64,000 bases of DNA, from the NCBI RefSeq assembly GCF_004345665.1, contig NZ_SLWR01000013.1, positions 1 through 64,000 of the forward strand, written 5' to 3'. The stretch is from Kribbella antiqua. Its GTDB lineage: Bacteria > Actinomycetota > Actinomycetes > Propionibacteriales > Kribbellaceae. Both the position numbers and the translations under genes were made by a program. Shown here one piece after another: positions 24,346-32,957 of this stretch (within the stretch, counting starts at the first letter, position 1; each line of letters starts with the position of its first letter). The notes beneath the pieces are model-generated. The model was not told the origin of the DNA. It ran no database searches and saw only the letters and a program-made list of their open reading frames with translations.

Positions 24346-25760
24346 CCACCACCGCAGCCCACCCCGCCTTCACCGTCGGGCACCGCACCGTGACCCGGGT
24401 CGCCGGGCCCCTCCTCGTCGTGGACGGGATGGACGGCGTCGGGTATGGCGAACTGGTCGAGGTCGAAACCGGCGACGGCCCGGTCCGCGAAGGCCAGGTG
24501 CTCGAGCTCGACGGGTCAACGGCGATCGTCCAGGTCTTCGGCGGAACCGTCGGCATCGGACGCAGGGAAACCTCCGTTCTCACCCGCGGCCGCGCAGCCC
24601 GGACCGGCGTGGGCACCGACTACTTCGGCCGTGTCCTCGACGGAGCCGGCAGGCCGCGCGACGGCGGCCCGCAACCAGTCCCGGACGACTACCGCCACGT
24701 CAACGGCCTGCCGCTCAACCCGATCACCCGTGCCCATCCCGACCAGTTCATCGAAACCGGTGTCTCGGCGATCGACGGACTCATCACGCTCGTCCGAGGC
24801 CAGAAACTGCCGATCTTCTCCGGCGCCGGGCTCCCCGCGAACAGCCTCGCTGCCCGGATCGCGGCCCAGGCACGCGTGCCCGGCGACGACGCCGAGGTCG
24901 TCGTCGTCTTCGCCGCCATGGGCGTGACTCGCCGGGAGGCGGAGTTCTTCCGCACCGAGTTCCTGACCGGGGGCGCCGCCGCCCGCAGCGTCCTCCTGCT
25001 CAACCTGGCCGACGATCCCACCATCGAACGGCTGATGACCCCGCGGGTCGCGCTCACAATGGCCGAATACCTGGCCTTCGAACAGCAACGGCACGTCCTG
25101 GTCGTGATGACCGACATGACCGCCTACTGCGAAGCGCTGCGCGAGATCTCCGCCGCCCGGGAGGAGATGCCGGGCCGCCGCGGCTACCCCGGCTACATGT
25201 ACACCGACCTGGCCTCACTGTACGAACGGGCCGGCCGAGTCCGCGGCGGCACCGGATCACTGACCCAACTGATGATCCTCACCATGCCCGACGACGACAT
25301 CACCCACCCGATCCCAGACCTCACCGGCTACATCACCGAAGGCCAGATCGTGCTGTCGCGTGAGCTTGACCGGCAAGGCATCGAACCACCGATCGACGTG
25401 CTGCCGTCGCTGTCCCGACTGATGAATGCGGGCATCGGCGCCGGCAAGACCCGTGACGATCACCGCGGCCTGGCGGACCAGCTGTACGCCTGCTACGCCC
25501 GGGGGCGGGAGGTCCGCCGGTTGATGTCGATCGTCGGCGAGAGCGGCCTGCCCGTAGAGGACCGGCGCTATCTTGCCTTCGCGGCGGCCTTCGAACGCAC
25601 GTACCTCGACCAGGGACCAGATCGCCGTACTCTGGCCGGCACCCTTGAGGTGGGGTGGCAACTACTGTCGCCGTTCCCGGCTGCCGAGCTGAAGCGCGTC
25701 AGCGCTGAACAATTGGCGCGTCACCACCACGAGGCAAGCGCGACAGCGACCGATGATTGA
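24342..25760 (+). CDS. atpB: A/V-type ATP synthase subunit B
   Basis: 472 residues from GTG 24342 (GTGA overlap with A). Regulatory nucleotide-site subunit: the P-loop position holds QKLPIFSGAGLPANSLA instead of a Walker A, as expected for B. Downstream motifs include AAMGVTRREAEFF, TDMTAYCEALREISAAREEMPGRRGYPGYMYTDLA and SRLMNAGIG. The last ATPase gene; TerC follows with a one-base overlap. Confidence 0.96.
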   Translation: MTTTAAHPAFTVGHRTVTRVAGPLLVVDGMDGVGYGELVEVETGDGPVREGQVLELDGSTAIVQVFGGTVGIGRRETSVLTRGRAARTGVGTDYFGRVLDGAGRPRDGGPQPVPDDYRHVNGLPLNPITRAHPDQFIETGVSAIDGLITLVRGQKLPIFSGAGLPANSLAARIAAQARVPGDDAEVVVVFAAMGVTRREAEFFRTEFLTGGAAARSVLLLNLADDPTIERLMTPRVALTMAEYLAFEQQRHVLVVMTDMTAYCEALREISAAREEMPGRRGYPGYMYTDLASLYERAGRVRGGTGSLTQLMILTMPDDDITHPIPDLTGYITEGQIVLSRELDRQGIEPPIDVLPSLSRLMNAGIGAGKTRDDHRGLADQLYACYARGREVRRLMSIVGESGLPVEDRRYLAFAAAFERTYLDQGPDRRTLAGTLEVGWQLLSPFPAAELKRVSAEQLARHHHEASATATDD

Positions 25761-26794
25761 TGGACGTTCCCCCACTTGTCTGGACCCTGACGATCCTCGG
25801 GATCCTTGCCCTGCTGCTCTTCGACTTCTTCTTCCACGTACGCACCGCTCACACCCCGACCCTCGGCGAGGCAGCAATCTGGTCAGCCGTCTACGTGGGC
25901 ATCGCCGTCTTGTTCGGCGTCGGCGTCTGGCTCCTGGGCGGCGCGGCGCTGGGCAGCGAATACTTCGCCGGCTACATCACGGAGAAGGCCTTGTCGGTCG
26001 ACAACCTCTTCGTGTTCCTCATCATCATGGCCAGCTTCAAAGTCCCGCGCGCCGACCAGCAGAAGGCGCTGCTCTTCGGCATCGTCTTCTCCCTCCTTGC
26101 ACGCACCGCCTTCATCTTCCTCGGCGCCGCACTCGTCAACTCCTATGCCTTCGTGTTCTACATCTTCGGACTGATCCTGCTTGTCACCGCCGGCCAAATG
26201 CTCCAACCCGGGGCCACGAAGGGCCGCTCGGCGAACAACGTCATCGTCCGCCTCGCCAAAAGGTTCCTGCGGACCTCTGAGACCTACGACGGCGACAGAC
26301 TGTTCACTATCGACCAGGGCCGCCGCGTGATGACGCCGATGCTGCTGGTCATGGTGGCCATCGGCGGGACCGACGTCCTGTTCGCGCTGGACTCCATCCC
26401 CGCGATCTTCGGCCTCACCCAGAGTGTCTTCATCGTGTTCACCGCCACCGCGTTCTCCCTGCTGGGGCTGCGGCAGCTGTACTTCCTCATCGACGGTCTA
26501 CTGGACCGCCTCATCTACCTGTCCTACGGCCTCGCCGCGATCCTGGCTTTCATCGGGGTCAAGCTCATCCTGCACGCTTTGCACGAGAACAACCTCCCGT
26601 TCGTCAACGACGCGCAGCCCGTCCACGTCCCCGAAATCAGCACAGGCGTTTCGTTGAGTGTGATCGCCGGCGTCCTGATCATCACCGTCATCGCTTCGCT
26701 GGCCGGCGTCAGGCTCCTGGCCGCGCGGGCCGAGCGCCACGCCGGCGGATCTCGCGGCAAGGGGTCGAAGACCGACCCCGCCGGCGGCGACTGA
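25760..26794 (+). CDS. TerC-family integral membrane protein
   Basis: 344 residues, about nine membrane helices. Acidic metal-site motifs of the TerC/Alx family are intact: GYITEKALSVDNLFVFLII and GGTDVLFALDSIPAIFGLT. Alx-type proteins affect manganese and pH homeostasis; tellurite resistance is the historical name. Its one-base overlap with atpB places it in the ATPase operon, an unusual pairing that suggests a shared role in ion or pH balance. Confidence 0.92.
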   Translation: MDVPPLVWTLTILGILALLLFDFFFHVRTAHTPTLGEAAIWSAVYVGIAVLFGVGVWLLGGAALGSEYFAGYITEKALSVDNLFVFLIIMASFKVPRADQQKALLFGIVFSLLARTAFIFLGAALVNSYAFVFYIFGLILLVTAGQMLQPGATKGRSANNVIVRLAKRFLRTSETYDGDRLFTIDQGRRVMTPMLLVMVAIGGTDVLFALDSIPAIFGLTQSVFIVFTATAFSLLGLRQLYFLIDGLLDRLIYLSYGLAAILAFIGVKLILHALHENNLPFVNDAQPVHVPEISTGVSLSVIAGVLIITVIASLAGVRLLAARAERHAGGSRGKGSKTDPAGGD

Positions 26795-26983
26795 CACCCA
26801 ACAAGACCGCGGAGGACGACCTTCAACGGAGGGCCGCATCAGCAGTCACCACGAACAGCGCAGCAGGCTGCGTCGAAGCCTCGAGCTGGTTGCCGCGCCG
26901 CCCCCGAGAGCCCCGCACCAGCCACCGACACCCAGCATCCACCAACCGCAGCAGACCAGCGCACTCCTTCGAATACGACGCTG

Positions 26984-27018
26984 TCCTCGCAACTCCTCAC
27001 ATCGAGGTGTTGCGAGGA
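26984..27018. terminator. Long hairpin downstream of terC
   Basis: TCCTCGCAAC and GTTGCGAGGA enclose a second CCTC/GAGG stem, giving a nearly continuous 14-bp stem with a 5-nt loop. It lies between the convergent terC and ugpC-like genes and could serve as a terminator in both directions, though no T tract follows. The rest of 26795-27172 holds no gene that I recognise, apart from a 14-bp palindrome CGGACCCGGGTCCG at 27140-27153. Confidence 0.55.
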
Positions 27019-27172
27019 CCGCGTGAACCCGCGCTGCACGGGGCCTGCTTCCGATACGGCGCTCCGCTGCCGGTCGGCGCGCTGTTGGCGAACCTGGCGG
27101 CAGCTCACTGGGGGGCGTGGCCGGACATACAATCCATGTCGGACCCGGGTCCGCCGGCGGAGTACAAAGCGG

Positions 27173-28252
27173 TCAGGCGGTGAGGCGCAGCCCGGTAGAG
27201 GTCGAGAAGAGGTGCAGCTCGTCGGGCTGCGGGGCGAGGTACACGATGGCGCCCGTCTCGCTGTGCATCCGGGTGCCGATCCGCGCGATGATCTGCTGGT
27301 TCAGGCTGGAGTGCTCCGCGGTGCCGTACAGGAACGCATCCGAGCCGAGCTCCTCGATCACCCCGACCTTCACCGCCAGCCCGTCATCCGCGAGATGGAA
27401 CGCCTCCGGCCGGATACCCAGCATCAGTGTCTTGTCGTGGCCGGCCTTCGCCAGCAGGTTGCGCTCGATCGGTACGACGTAGTCGCCGATCTTCGCGCCG
27501 TCGTCGGTGATCTCGGCCTCGATCAGGTTCATCGCCGGTGAGCCCATGAAGCCCGCGACGAACACGTTCTTTGGCCGGTCATAGAGGCCCAGCGGTGTGT
27601 CGACCTGCTGCAGCCGGCCGTCCTTCAGGACGGCGACGCGGTCGCCCATCGTCATGGCCTCGATCTGGTCGTGGGTGACGTAGACGGTGGTGACGTCCAG
27701 GCGGTGCTGGAGTTCGGCGATCTGGGTGCGGGTCTGGACGCGGAGCTTGGCGTCGAGGTTGGACAGCGGCTCGTCCATCAGGAAGACCTGTGGGTCGCGT
27801 ACGATCGCGCGGCCCATGGCGACGCGCTGGCGCTGGCCACCGGACAGAGCCTTCGGCTTGCGGTCGAGGTACTCCTCGATGCCGAGCAGCTTGGCTGCCT
27901 CGGTGACGCGCTTGACCCGCTCGTCCTTGGGCATGCTCCTCATCTTGAGGGCGAAGCCCATGTTGTCGGCGACCGTCATATGTGGGTAGAGGGCGTAGTT
28001 CTGGAACACCATCGCGATGTCGCGCTCCTTCGGCGGGCTGTTGGTGACATCGCGGTCCCCGATGTAGATCTTGCCCTCGTTGACCTCTTCGAGCCCGGCG
28101 AGCATCCGCAGTGAGGTGGATTTCCCACACCCCGACGGGCCGACGAGCACCATGAACTCGCCGTCGGCGATGTCAAGGTCCAGCCCGTCGACGGCCGGGA
28201 TGTCGGAGCCTGGGTAGACCCGGCTGGCTCCCTTGAACGAGACGGTTGCCAT
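27173..28252 (-). CDS. ugpC: Sugar ABC transporter ATPase (UgpC/MsmK type)
   Basis: 359 residues from ATG 28252, chosen for AAGGAAG 7 nt upstream. Walker A GPSGCGKST, Q-loop QNYALYPHMT, signature LSGGQRQR, Walker B VFLMDEPLSNLD and switch THDQIEAMTMGD are followed by a C-terminal regulatory TOBE domain of the MalK/UgpC type. No permease or binding-protein gene is near, so it is probably a shared energising subunit for several sugar importers, as MsiK is in Streptomyces. Confidence 0.92.
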   Translation of the reverse strand: MATVSFKGASRVYPGSDIPAVDGLDLDIADGEFMVLVGPSGCGKSTSLRMLAGLEEVNEGKIYIGDRDVTNSPPKERDIAMVFQNYALYPHMTVADNMGFALKMRSMPKDERVKRVTEAAKLLGIEEYLDRKPKALSGGQRQRVAMGRAIVRDPQVFLMDEPLSNLDAKLRVQTRTQIAELQHRLDVTTVYVTHDQIEAMTMGDRVAVLKDGRLQQVDTPLGLYDRPKNVFVAGFMGSPAMNLIEAEITDDGAKIGDYVVPIERNLLAKAGHDKTLMLGIRPEAFHLADDGLAVKVGVIEELGSDAFLYGTAEHSSLNQQIIARIGTRMHSETGAIVYLAPQPDELHLFSTSTGLRLTA

Positions 28253-28331
28253 GTCGCGCTTCCTTTCCTTCACCGGCAGGTACGTGCCGGACGATCCGGC
28301 CGACCATCAACTGTGCGCCGATCTCGCGTCG

Positions 28332-29357
28332 TCACGGTTGCCATGCCGGGTCGGCACAACCGGCGGGGAGTCCGCCCCACTGAGGTTGTGCCAACCCGGC
28401 CGTTTCGGGGACAGGCAGGGCCGGTGCTTCGGCCGCCGCCGCTGGGGATGCCGTCAACGAGTCGAGTGAGATCGACCCACTGGTTCGCTGGGACTGTTCG
28501 ATCTCGCGGATCGGTGGAATATCAGTCGCCGGCGAGCCATTTTTAAGGGCCGGTGCTGTGGTCGCCGCCACTTGATGGGTACCGGTTGCCTTGGCGGGCT
28601 CGGGCGGTGTCGATCGTTCTAGAAACCGGAGCAGCTCGACGGGGAAGGGCAGCACCAGGGTGGAGTTCTTTTCGGCGGCGACCTCGACGACGGTCTGGAG
28701 CAGGCGCAATTGGAGGGCGGCTGGGTGTTCGGTCATCACCTCGGCGGCCTGGCCCAGCTTCTCCGAGGCCTGGAGTTCGCCGTCCGCGGTGATGATGCGG
28801 GCTCGGCGTTCCCGTTCGGCCTCGGCTTGGCGCGACATCGACCGTTTCATCGTCTCCGGCAGGGCGACGTCCTTGATCTCGACCCGTTCGATGTGGACAC
28901 CCCAGTCGAGCGCTGGGCTGTCGATCATCAGCTCCATGCCCTGGTTGAGGCGTTCCCGGTTGGACAGCAGGTCGTCCAAGTCGCTCTTGCCGATGATCGA
29001 GCGCAGCGAGGTCTGCGCGACCTGGCCGATGGCCGAGATGTAGTCCTCGACGTCGACGGCCGCGCGGACCGGGTCGATCACGTTGAAGTAGACGACCGCG
29101 TCGACGCGAACGGTCACGTTGTCGCGGGTGATGCCGTCCTGTGCGGGGACCGGCATCGTGATGATCTGCATGTTGACCTTCTGCAGCCGGTCGGCGATCG
29201 GCACCAGCAAGGCCAGACCGGGCTGCCGGACCGCGGGGCGCACCCGGCCGAACCGGAACACGACGCCGCGCTCGAACTGCTTGACCACGCGGACGCACGC
29301 CGCCGCACCGATCAGGCCGACGACAACCGCTGTGAGTAGTAGGTAAACGATGATCAT
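28332..29357 (-). CDS. Slipin/stomatin-like SPFH protein
   Basis: 341 residues from ATG 29357 with GGAGA upstream. One N-terminal membrane anchor (MIIVYLLLTAVVVGLIGAA) is followed by a Band-7/SPFH domain (KQFERGVVFRFGRV ... GLALLVPIADRLQKVN ... TVRVDAVVYFNVIDP) and a coiled coil (RQAEAERERRARIITADGELQASEKL). Such proteins scaffold membrane microdomains. A proline/alanine-rich tail follows, and its last 20 or so codons run through the 54-bp palindromic repeat, which supplies the end of the protein. No NfeD partner is adjacent. Confidence 0.9.
   Translation of the reverse strand: MIIVYLLLTAVVVGLIGAAACVRVVKQFERGVVFRFGRVRPAVRQPGLALLVPIADRLQKVNMQIITMPVPAQDGITRDNVTVRVDAVVYFNVIDPVRAAVDVEDYISAIGQVAQTSLRSIIGKSDLDDLLSNRERLNQGMELMIDSPALDWGVHIERVEIKDVALPETMKRSMSRQAEAERERRARIITADGELQASEKLGQAAEVMTEHPAALQLRLLQTVVEVAAEKNSTLVLPFPVELLRFLERSTPPEPAKATGTHQVAATTAPALKNGSPATDIPPIREIEQSQRTSGSISLDSLTASPAAAAEAPALPVPETAGLAQPQWGGLPAGCADPAWQP
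28346..28399. repeat. 54-bp palindromic repeat, copy 1
   Basis: Arms CCGGGTCGGCACAACC (28346-28361) and GGTTGTGCCAACCCGG (28384-28399) pair at 15 of 16 positions around a 22-nt loop that can fold again (GGCGG/CCGCC). The second copy, 38091-38144, has the same arms and loop length. Its loop matches the reverse complement of this one at 16 of 22 positions, so the two copies are in opposite orientation. Here the repeat lies inside the 3' end of the slipin gene. Confidence 0.85.
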
Positions 29358-29581
29358 TTCTTCTCCGTAAGTCGCCCGCCGCCTCGTCGATGGCCACGCG
29401 ACGGCCGACGGGCGGGCTGTCGAGACTTTGTTGCCCCGCTTCCCGGAACCAGGGGTCATGCCACCGGACGGCCAGGTCAGCGGGGCTAGCTCGTCGGCCG
29501 GTTGTCCGGCGCGGACAGGCGGCCAGCTGGTCGGTGGACGGCTCCTTCAATGCGAAGGGTCATGAACTGTTCGTTGATCCG

Positions 29582-30013
29582 TCAGGAGCTGTGCCGTGCC
29601 GGGGCGTATTTGGTGGCGAGGCGGGCCAGGGCGAGGGCGGCGACGAGGAGGCCGAAGTCGCGTAGGGCGACGTCGTAGAAGCCGGAGAGGGTGAGCAGGT
29701 TGACGATGATGCCTGCGAGCCAGGCCGCGACGAGCAGTGCGCCGTAGCGGGGGATCAGGGCGACCGCGATGCCGGCGACGATCTCGATGACGCCGATGAC
29801 GTACATGGCGTCTTGGCCGGAGCCGGGGACGATGTCGTTGATCCAGGGGGCCAGGTAGCCGGGCCAGTCGGTGAGCAGGTTGGCGAACTTGTCCAGGCCG
29901 AACACGATCGGGGCCACCGTGAAGACGGTTCGCAGGACCAGGAAGGCCTGGTAGGCCGGGTCGGACAGTGTCTCCCGGCTTGGTGTGCGGGCGGTGCGCC
30001 CCTCAGTGCTCAT
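29582..30013 (-). CDS. DoxX-family membrane protein
   Basis: 143 residues with GAAGGAG upstream. Four membrane segments (LRTVFTVAPIVFGLDKF, YVIGVIEIVAGIAVAL, GALLVAAWLAGIIVNLL, RDFGLLVAALALARLA) fit the DoxX fold. DoxX-like proteins are associated with quinone/thiosulfate oxidation or redox stress; the substrate here is unknown. Promoter C lies 96 bp upstream, so it is a candidate regulon member. Confidence 0.85.
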   Translation of the reverse strand: MSTEGRTARTPSRETLSDPAYQAFLVLRTVFTVAPIVFGLDKFANLLTDWPGYLAPWINDIVPGSGQDAMYVIGVIEIVAGIAVALIPRYGALLVAAWLAGIIVNLLTLSGFYDVALRDFGLLVAALALARLATKYAPARHSS

Positions 30014-30045
30014 AATCTGCTCCTTCTAGAGCGTCGATGTACTTC

Positions 30046-30125
30046 CATGCTTGTCTGACGGCCACGGACTGGCACCGCACTTGGTCGGCTGACTTGGAGC
30101 CCGTCTGGTTGCCGGTGATCGGCAA
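30046..30125 (-). promoter_or_regulatory. Regulon promoter C (doxX)
   Basis: Reading on the minus strand: TTGCCGA-tca-CCGGCAA at 30125-30109, then after 16 nt TCAGCCGA (30092-30085), then TGCCAG (30074-30069), a 17-nt gap and AGCATG (30051-30046). This is the weakest of the six promoters beyond the inverted repeat, but the spacing is kept to within one base. Confidence 0.55.
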
Positions 30126-30143
30126 CACCCGGATCCATCGGAA

Positions 30144-30160
30144 CGTTGGCCGGGCCAACG
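30144..30160. terminator. Short GC hairpin after aceE
   Basis: CGTTGGCC-g-GGCCAACG, an 8-bp perfect stem about 60 bp downstream of the aceE stop and upstream of promoter C. Possible aceE terminator; no T tract. Confidence 0.4.
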
Positions 30161-30218
30161 CTTTCCCGGCGGCGTGTGTCAGGGTGCGGCGACGGCGCGC
30201 GCGAGTGTCGTTGGGGTG

Positions 30219-32957
30219 TCATCGCCGCCTGTCGCGGCGTTGGGTTTCGGCTTCGCCGGCCAGGCCGTAGATCGTCATTGCCTGCCGGGGTGCCGAATCG
30301 TCGACGTCGCCCAGTTTGGCCAGCTGCTGCAGCACCCGCACGACAATGGATTGCGCGTCGATACCGAAGTGGCGACGCAGGGCGGCGCGGGTGTCGGAGT
30401 GGCCGAACCCGTCTGTGCCCAGCGAGGCCCAGGGACCATGCACGAAGGGCGCGATCTGGTCGGGTACGGCGCGCATCCAGTCCGACACGGCGACTACCGG
30501 ACCGGGAGCATCGTTCAACCGCCTGGTGACGTAGGGGATTCGGGGTGGCTCGTCGGCGTGCGACAGGTTCCACTCTTCGGCGGCGAGTGCGTCGCGGCGC
30601 AACTGTGTCCAGGACGTCACCGACCACACGTCGGCCTGAACCGCCCAGTCGGTTTGCAGGAGACGTTGTGCTTCCAGTGCCCAGGGCATCGCGATGCCGG
30701 AGGCAAGGATCTGCGCCTTTGGACCGTCGCCGTCGGGGGCAGGGGAGTAGCGGTGCATTCCGGCGAGGATCCCGTCGATGTCGACGTCGGCGGGCTCGGC
30801 CGGCTGGGTGATCGGCTCGTTGTAGAGGGTGAGGTAGTAGAAGACGTTCTGGTCTTCGCCGGGTCCCGGCTCGCCGTACATTCGCCGCAAGGCGTCGGCG
30901 GTGATGTGGCCGAGCTCGAACGAGTAGGCGGCGTCGTAGGCAACACAGGCGGGGTTGGTCGATGCCAGCAGCAACGAATGTCCGTCCTGGTGTTGCAGCC
31001 CTTCGCCGTTCAAGGTGGTGCGGCCGGCGGTGGCTCCGAGCAGGAACCCCTTGGTCATCTGATCCGCGGCCGCCCAGAGCTGGTCGCCGGTGCGCTGGAA
31101 TCCGAACATCGAGTAGAAGATGTACAGCGGGATCATCGGCTCACTGTGGGTGGCGTACGAAGTGCCAGCCGCTGTCCAGGACGCGGCAGAGCCGGCCTCG
31201 GTGATGCCCTCGTGGAGCAGCACACCTCGGATATCTTCCTGATAGCTCAGCATCTGTTCTCGATCCACGGACAGGTAGTGCTGTCCGTGGGGGGAGTAGA
31301 TCTTCTTGGACGGGAACAGAGAGTCCAGCCCGAAGGTGCGGGCCTCGTCGGGGATGATCGGCACGAATCGGTGACCGATCTGCGGGTCCTTCATCAGGTC
31401 CTTGAGTAGCCGGACGAACGCCATCGTGGTCGCGATCTCTTGCCGACCTGAGCCGCGCCGCGCGATCTGGTATGCCGCCGCGCCGGGCAGTGCAAGGGGC
31501 GTGCTGCGGGCGCTGCGCGCCGGCAGGTAGCCGCCCAAGGCGCGGCGCCGCTCATGCAGGTACTCCAGCTCCGGTGAGTGCTCCGGCGGCCGGTAATACG
31601 GCGGCTTCACCGCGTCCAGCGCCGAGTCGGGGATCTCCAGGAAGAGCCGGTCGCGGAAGCCCTTGAGGTCCTCGAGGGTCAGCTTCTTCATCTGGTGGGT
31701 CGAGTTGCGGCCCTCGAAGTGGGAGCCCAGGGTCCATCCCTTGATGGTCTGGGCCAGGATGACCGTCGGCTGGTCGGTGTGTTCGGTCGCGGTGCGGTAT
31801 GCGGCGTACAGCTTGCGATAGTCGTGGCCGCCGCGTTTGAGGTTCCAGATCTCGGCGTCGGAAAGGTGCTCGACCATGGCGGCGGTGCGGGGGTCGCGGC
31901 CGAAGAAGTGTTCGCGGACGAACGCGCCGGACTCGGCCTTGTAGGTCTGGAAGTCGCCATCGGGTGTGGTGTTCATCAGGTTGAGGAGCGCGCCGTCGGT
32001 GTCGGCGGCCAGCAGGGGGTCCCATTCGCGGCCCCAGATGACCTTGATGACGTTCCAGCCGGCGCCGCGGAAGTAGGACTCCAGTTCCTGGATGATCTTG
32101 CCGTTGCCGCGGACCGGGCCGTCGAGGCGCTGCAGGTTGCAGTTGACGACGAAGGTGAGGTTGTCGAGCTCCTCGCGGGCGGCGACGCCGATCGCGCCGA
32201 GGGACTCGGGTTCGTCCATCTCGCCGTCACCGAGGAAGGCCCAGACCCGCTGCTGACTGGTGTCTTTGAGGCCCCGGTTGTGCAGGTAGCGGTTGAAGCG
32301 GGCCTGGTAGATCGCGTTGATCGGGCCCAGTCCCATCGAGACCGTGGGGAACTCCCAGAAGTCCGGCATCAGCCGAGGGTGCGGGTACGACGGCAATCCG
32401 CCGCCGGCGTGGGAGAGTTCCTGCCGGAACCCATCCAGTTGGCCGCTGGTGAGTCGTCCTTCCAGAAACGCGCGTGCGTAGATGCCGGGGGAGGCATGGC
32501 CCTGGAAGTAGATCTGATCACCGCCGCCGGGCGCGTCGTGGCCGTGAAAGAAGTGGTTGAAGCCGACCTCGAACAGCGCCGCGGCGGAGGCGTAGGTGGA
32601 GATGTGCCCGCCGACGCCGATGCCGGGCCGCTGCGCCCGGTGCACCATGACCGCGGCGTTCCAGCGGTTGTAGGCCCGGAGCCGCCGCTCGATGTGCTCG
32701 TCGCCGGGGAAAGCCGGTTCAGTATCCGGAGCGATGGTGTTGAGATAGTCGGTGCTGCGCAGGTTCGCAACGCCGACGCGGCGGTCGCGCGCCCGCTGCA
32801 GGATGCTGAGCAGCAGGTACCGCGCCCTGTTCTGCCCAGCATGGTCGACCACCTGGTCGATCGATTCCAGCCACTCCTGGGTCTCTGAGGGATCCAGGTC
32901 GAGCAGTTGACTGTGCAGCCCAAGGCTTTCGGGCAGGCCTTGCGGCGTCGGTGTCAT
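30219..32957 (-). CDS. aceE: Pyruvate dehydrogenase E1 component (homodimeric)
   Basis: 912 residues from ATG 32957, a normal length for actinobacterial AceE. The thiamine diphosphate motif GDGEMDEPES...NCNLQRLDGP and the family-typical IGVGGHISTYASAA, NSTHQMKKLTLEDL and GLQHQDGHS segments are present. It decarboxylates pyruvate and passes the acetyl group to the E2 lipoyl domain. No E2 or E3 gene is adjacent. Its start overlaps the universal stress protein stop as ATGA, so synthesis is coupled to that gene and placed under promoter D. This may be a second, condition-specific E1. Confidence 0.96.
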   Translation of the reverse strand: MTPTPQGLPESLGLHSQLLDLDPSETQEWLESIDQVVDHAGQNRARYLLLSILQRARDRRVGVANLRSTDYLNTIAPDTEPAFPGDEHIERRLRAYNRWNAAVMVHRAQRPGIGVGGHISTYASAAALFEVGFNHFFHGHDAPGGGDQIYFQGHASPGIYARAFLEGRLTSGQLDGFRQELSHAGGGLPSYPHPRLMPDFWEFPTVSMGLGPINAIYQARFNRYLHNRGLKDTSQQRVWAFLGDGEMDEPESLGAIGVAAREELDNLTFVVNCNLQRLDGPVRGNGKIIQELESYFRGAGWNVIKVIWGREWDPLLAADTDGALLNLMNTTPDGDFQTYKAESGAFVREHFFGRDPRTAAMVEHLSDAEIWNLKRGGHDYRKLYAAYRTATEHTDQPTVILAQTIKGWTLGSHFEGRNSTHQMKKLTLEDLKGFRDRLFLEIPDSALDAVKPPYYRPPEHSPELEYLHERRRALGGYLPARSARSTPLALPGAAAYQIARRGSGRQEIATTMAFVRLLKDLMKDPQIGHRFVPIIPDEARTFGLDSLFPSKKIYSPHGQHYLSVDREQMLSYQEDIRGVLLHEGITEAGSAASWTAAGTSYATHSEPMIPLYIFYSMFGFQRTGDQLWAAADQMTKGFLLGATAGRTTLNGEGLQHQDGHSLLLASTNPACVAYDAAYSFELGHITADALRRMYGEPGPGEDQNVFYYLTLYNEPITQPAEPADVDIDGILAGMHRYSPAPDGDGPKAQILASGIAMPWALEAQRLLQTDWAVQADVWSVTSWTQLRRDALAAEEWNLSHADEPPRIPYVTRRLNDAPGPVVAVSDWMRAVPDQIAPFVHGPWASLGTDGFGHSDTRAALRRHFGIDAQSIVVRVLQQLAKLGDVDDSAPRQAMTIYGLAGEAETQRRDRRR

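Noticed and set aside
26984..27018. Hairpin as a CRISPR or mobile-element end
   Set aside because: A single copy with no repeat-spacer pattern and no transposase nearby; a terminator is simpler.
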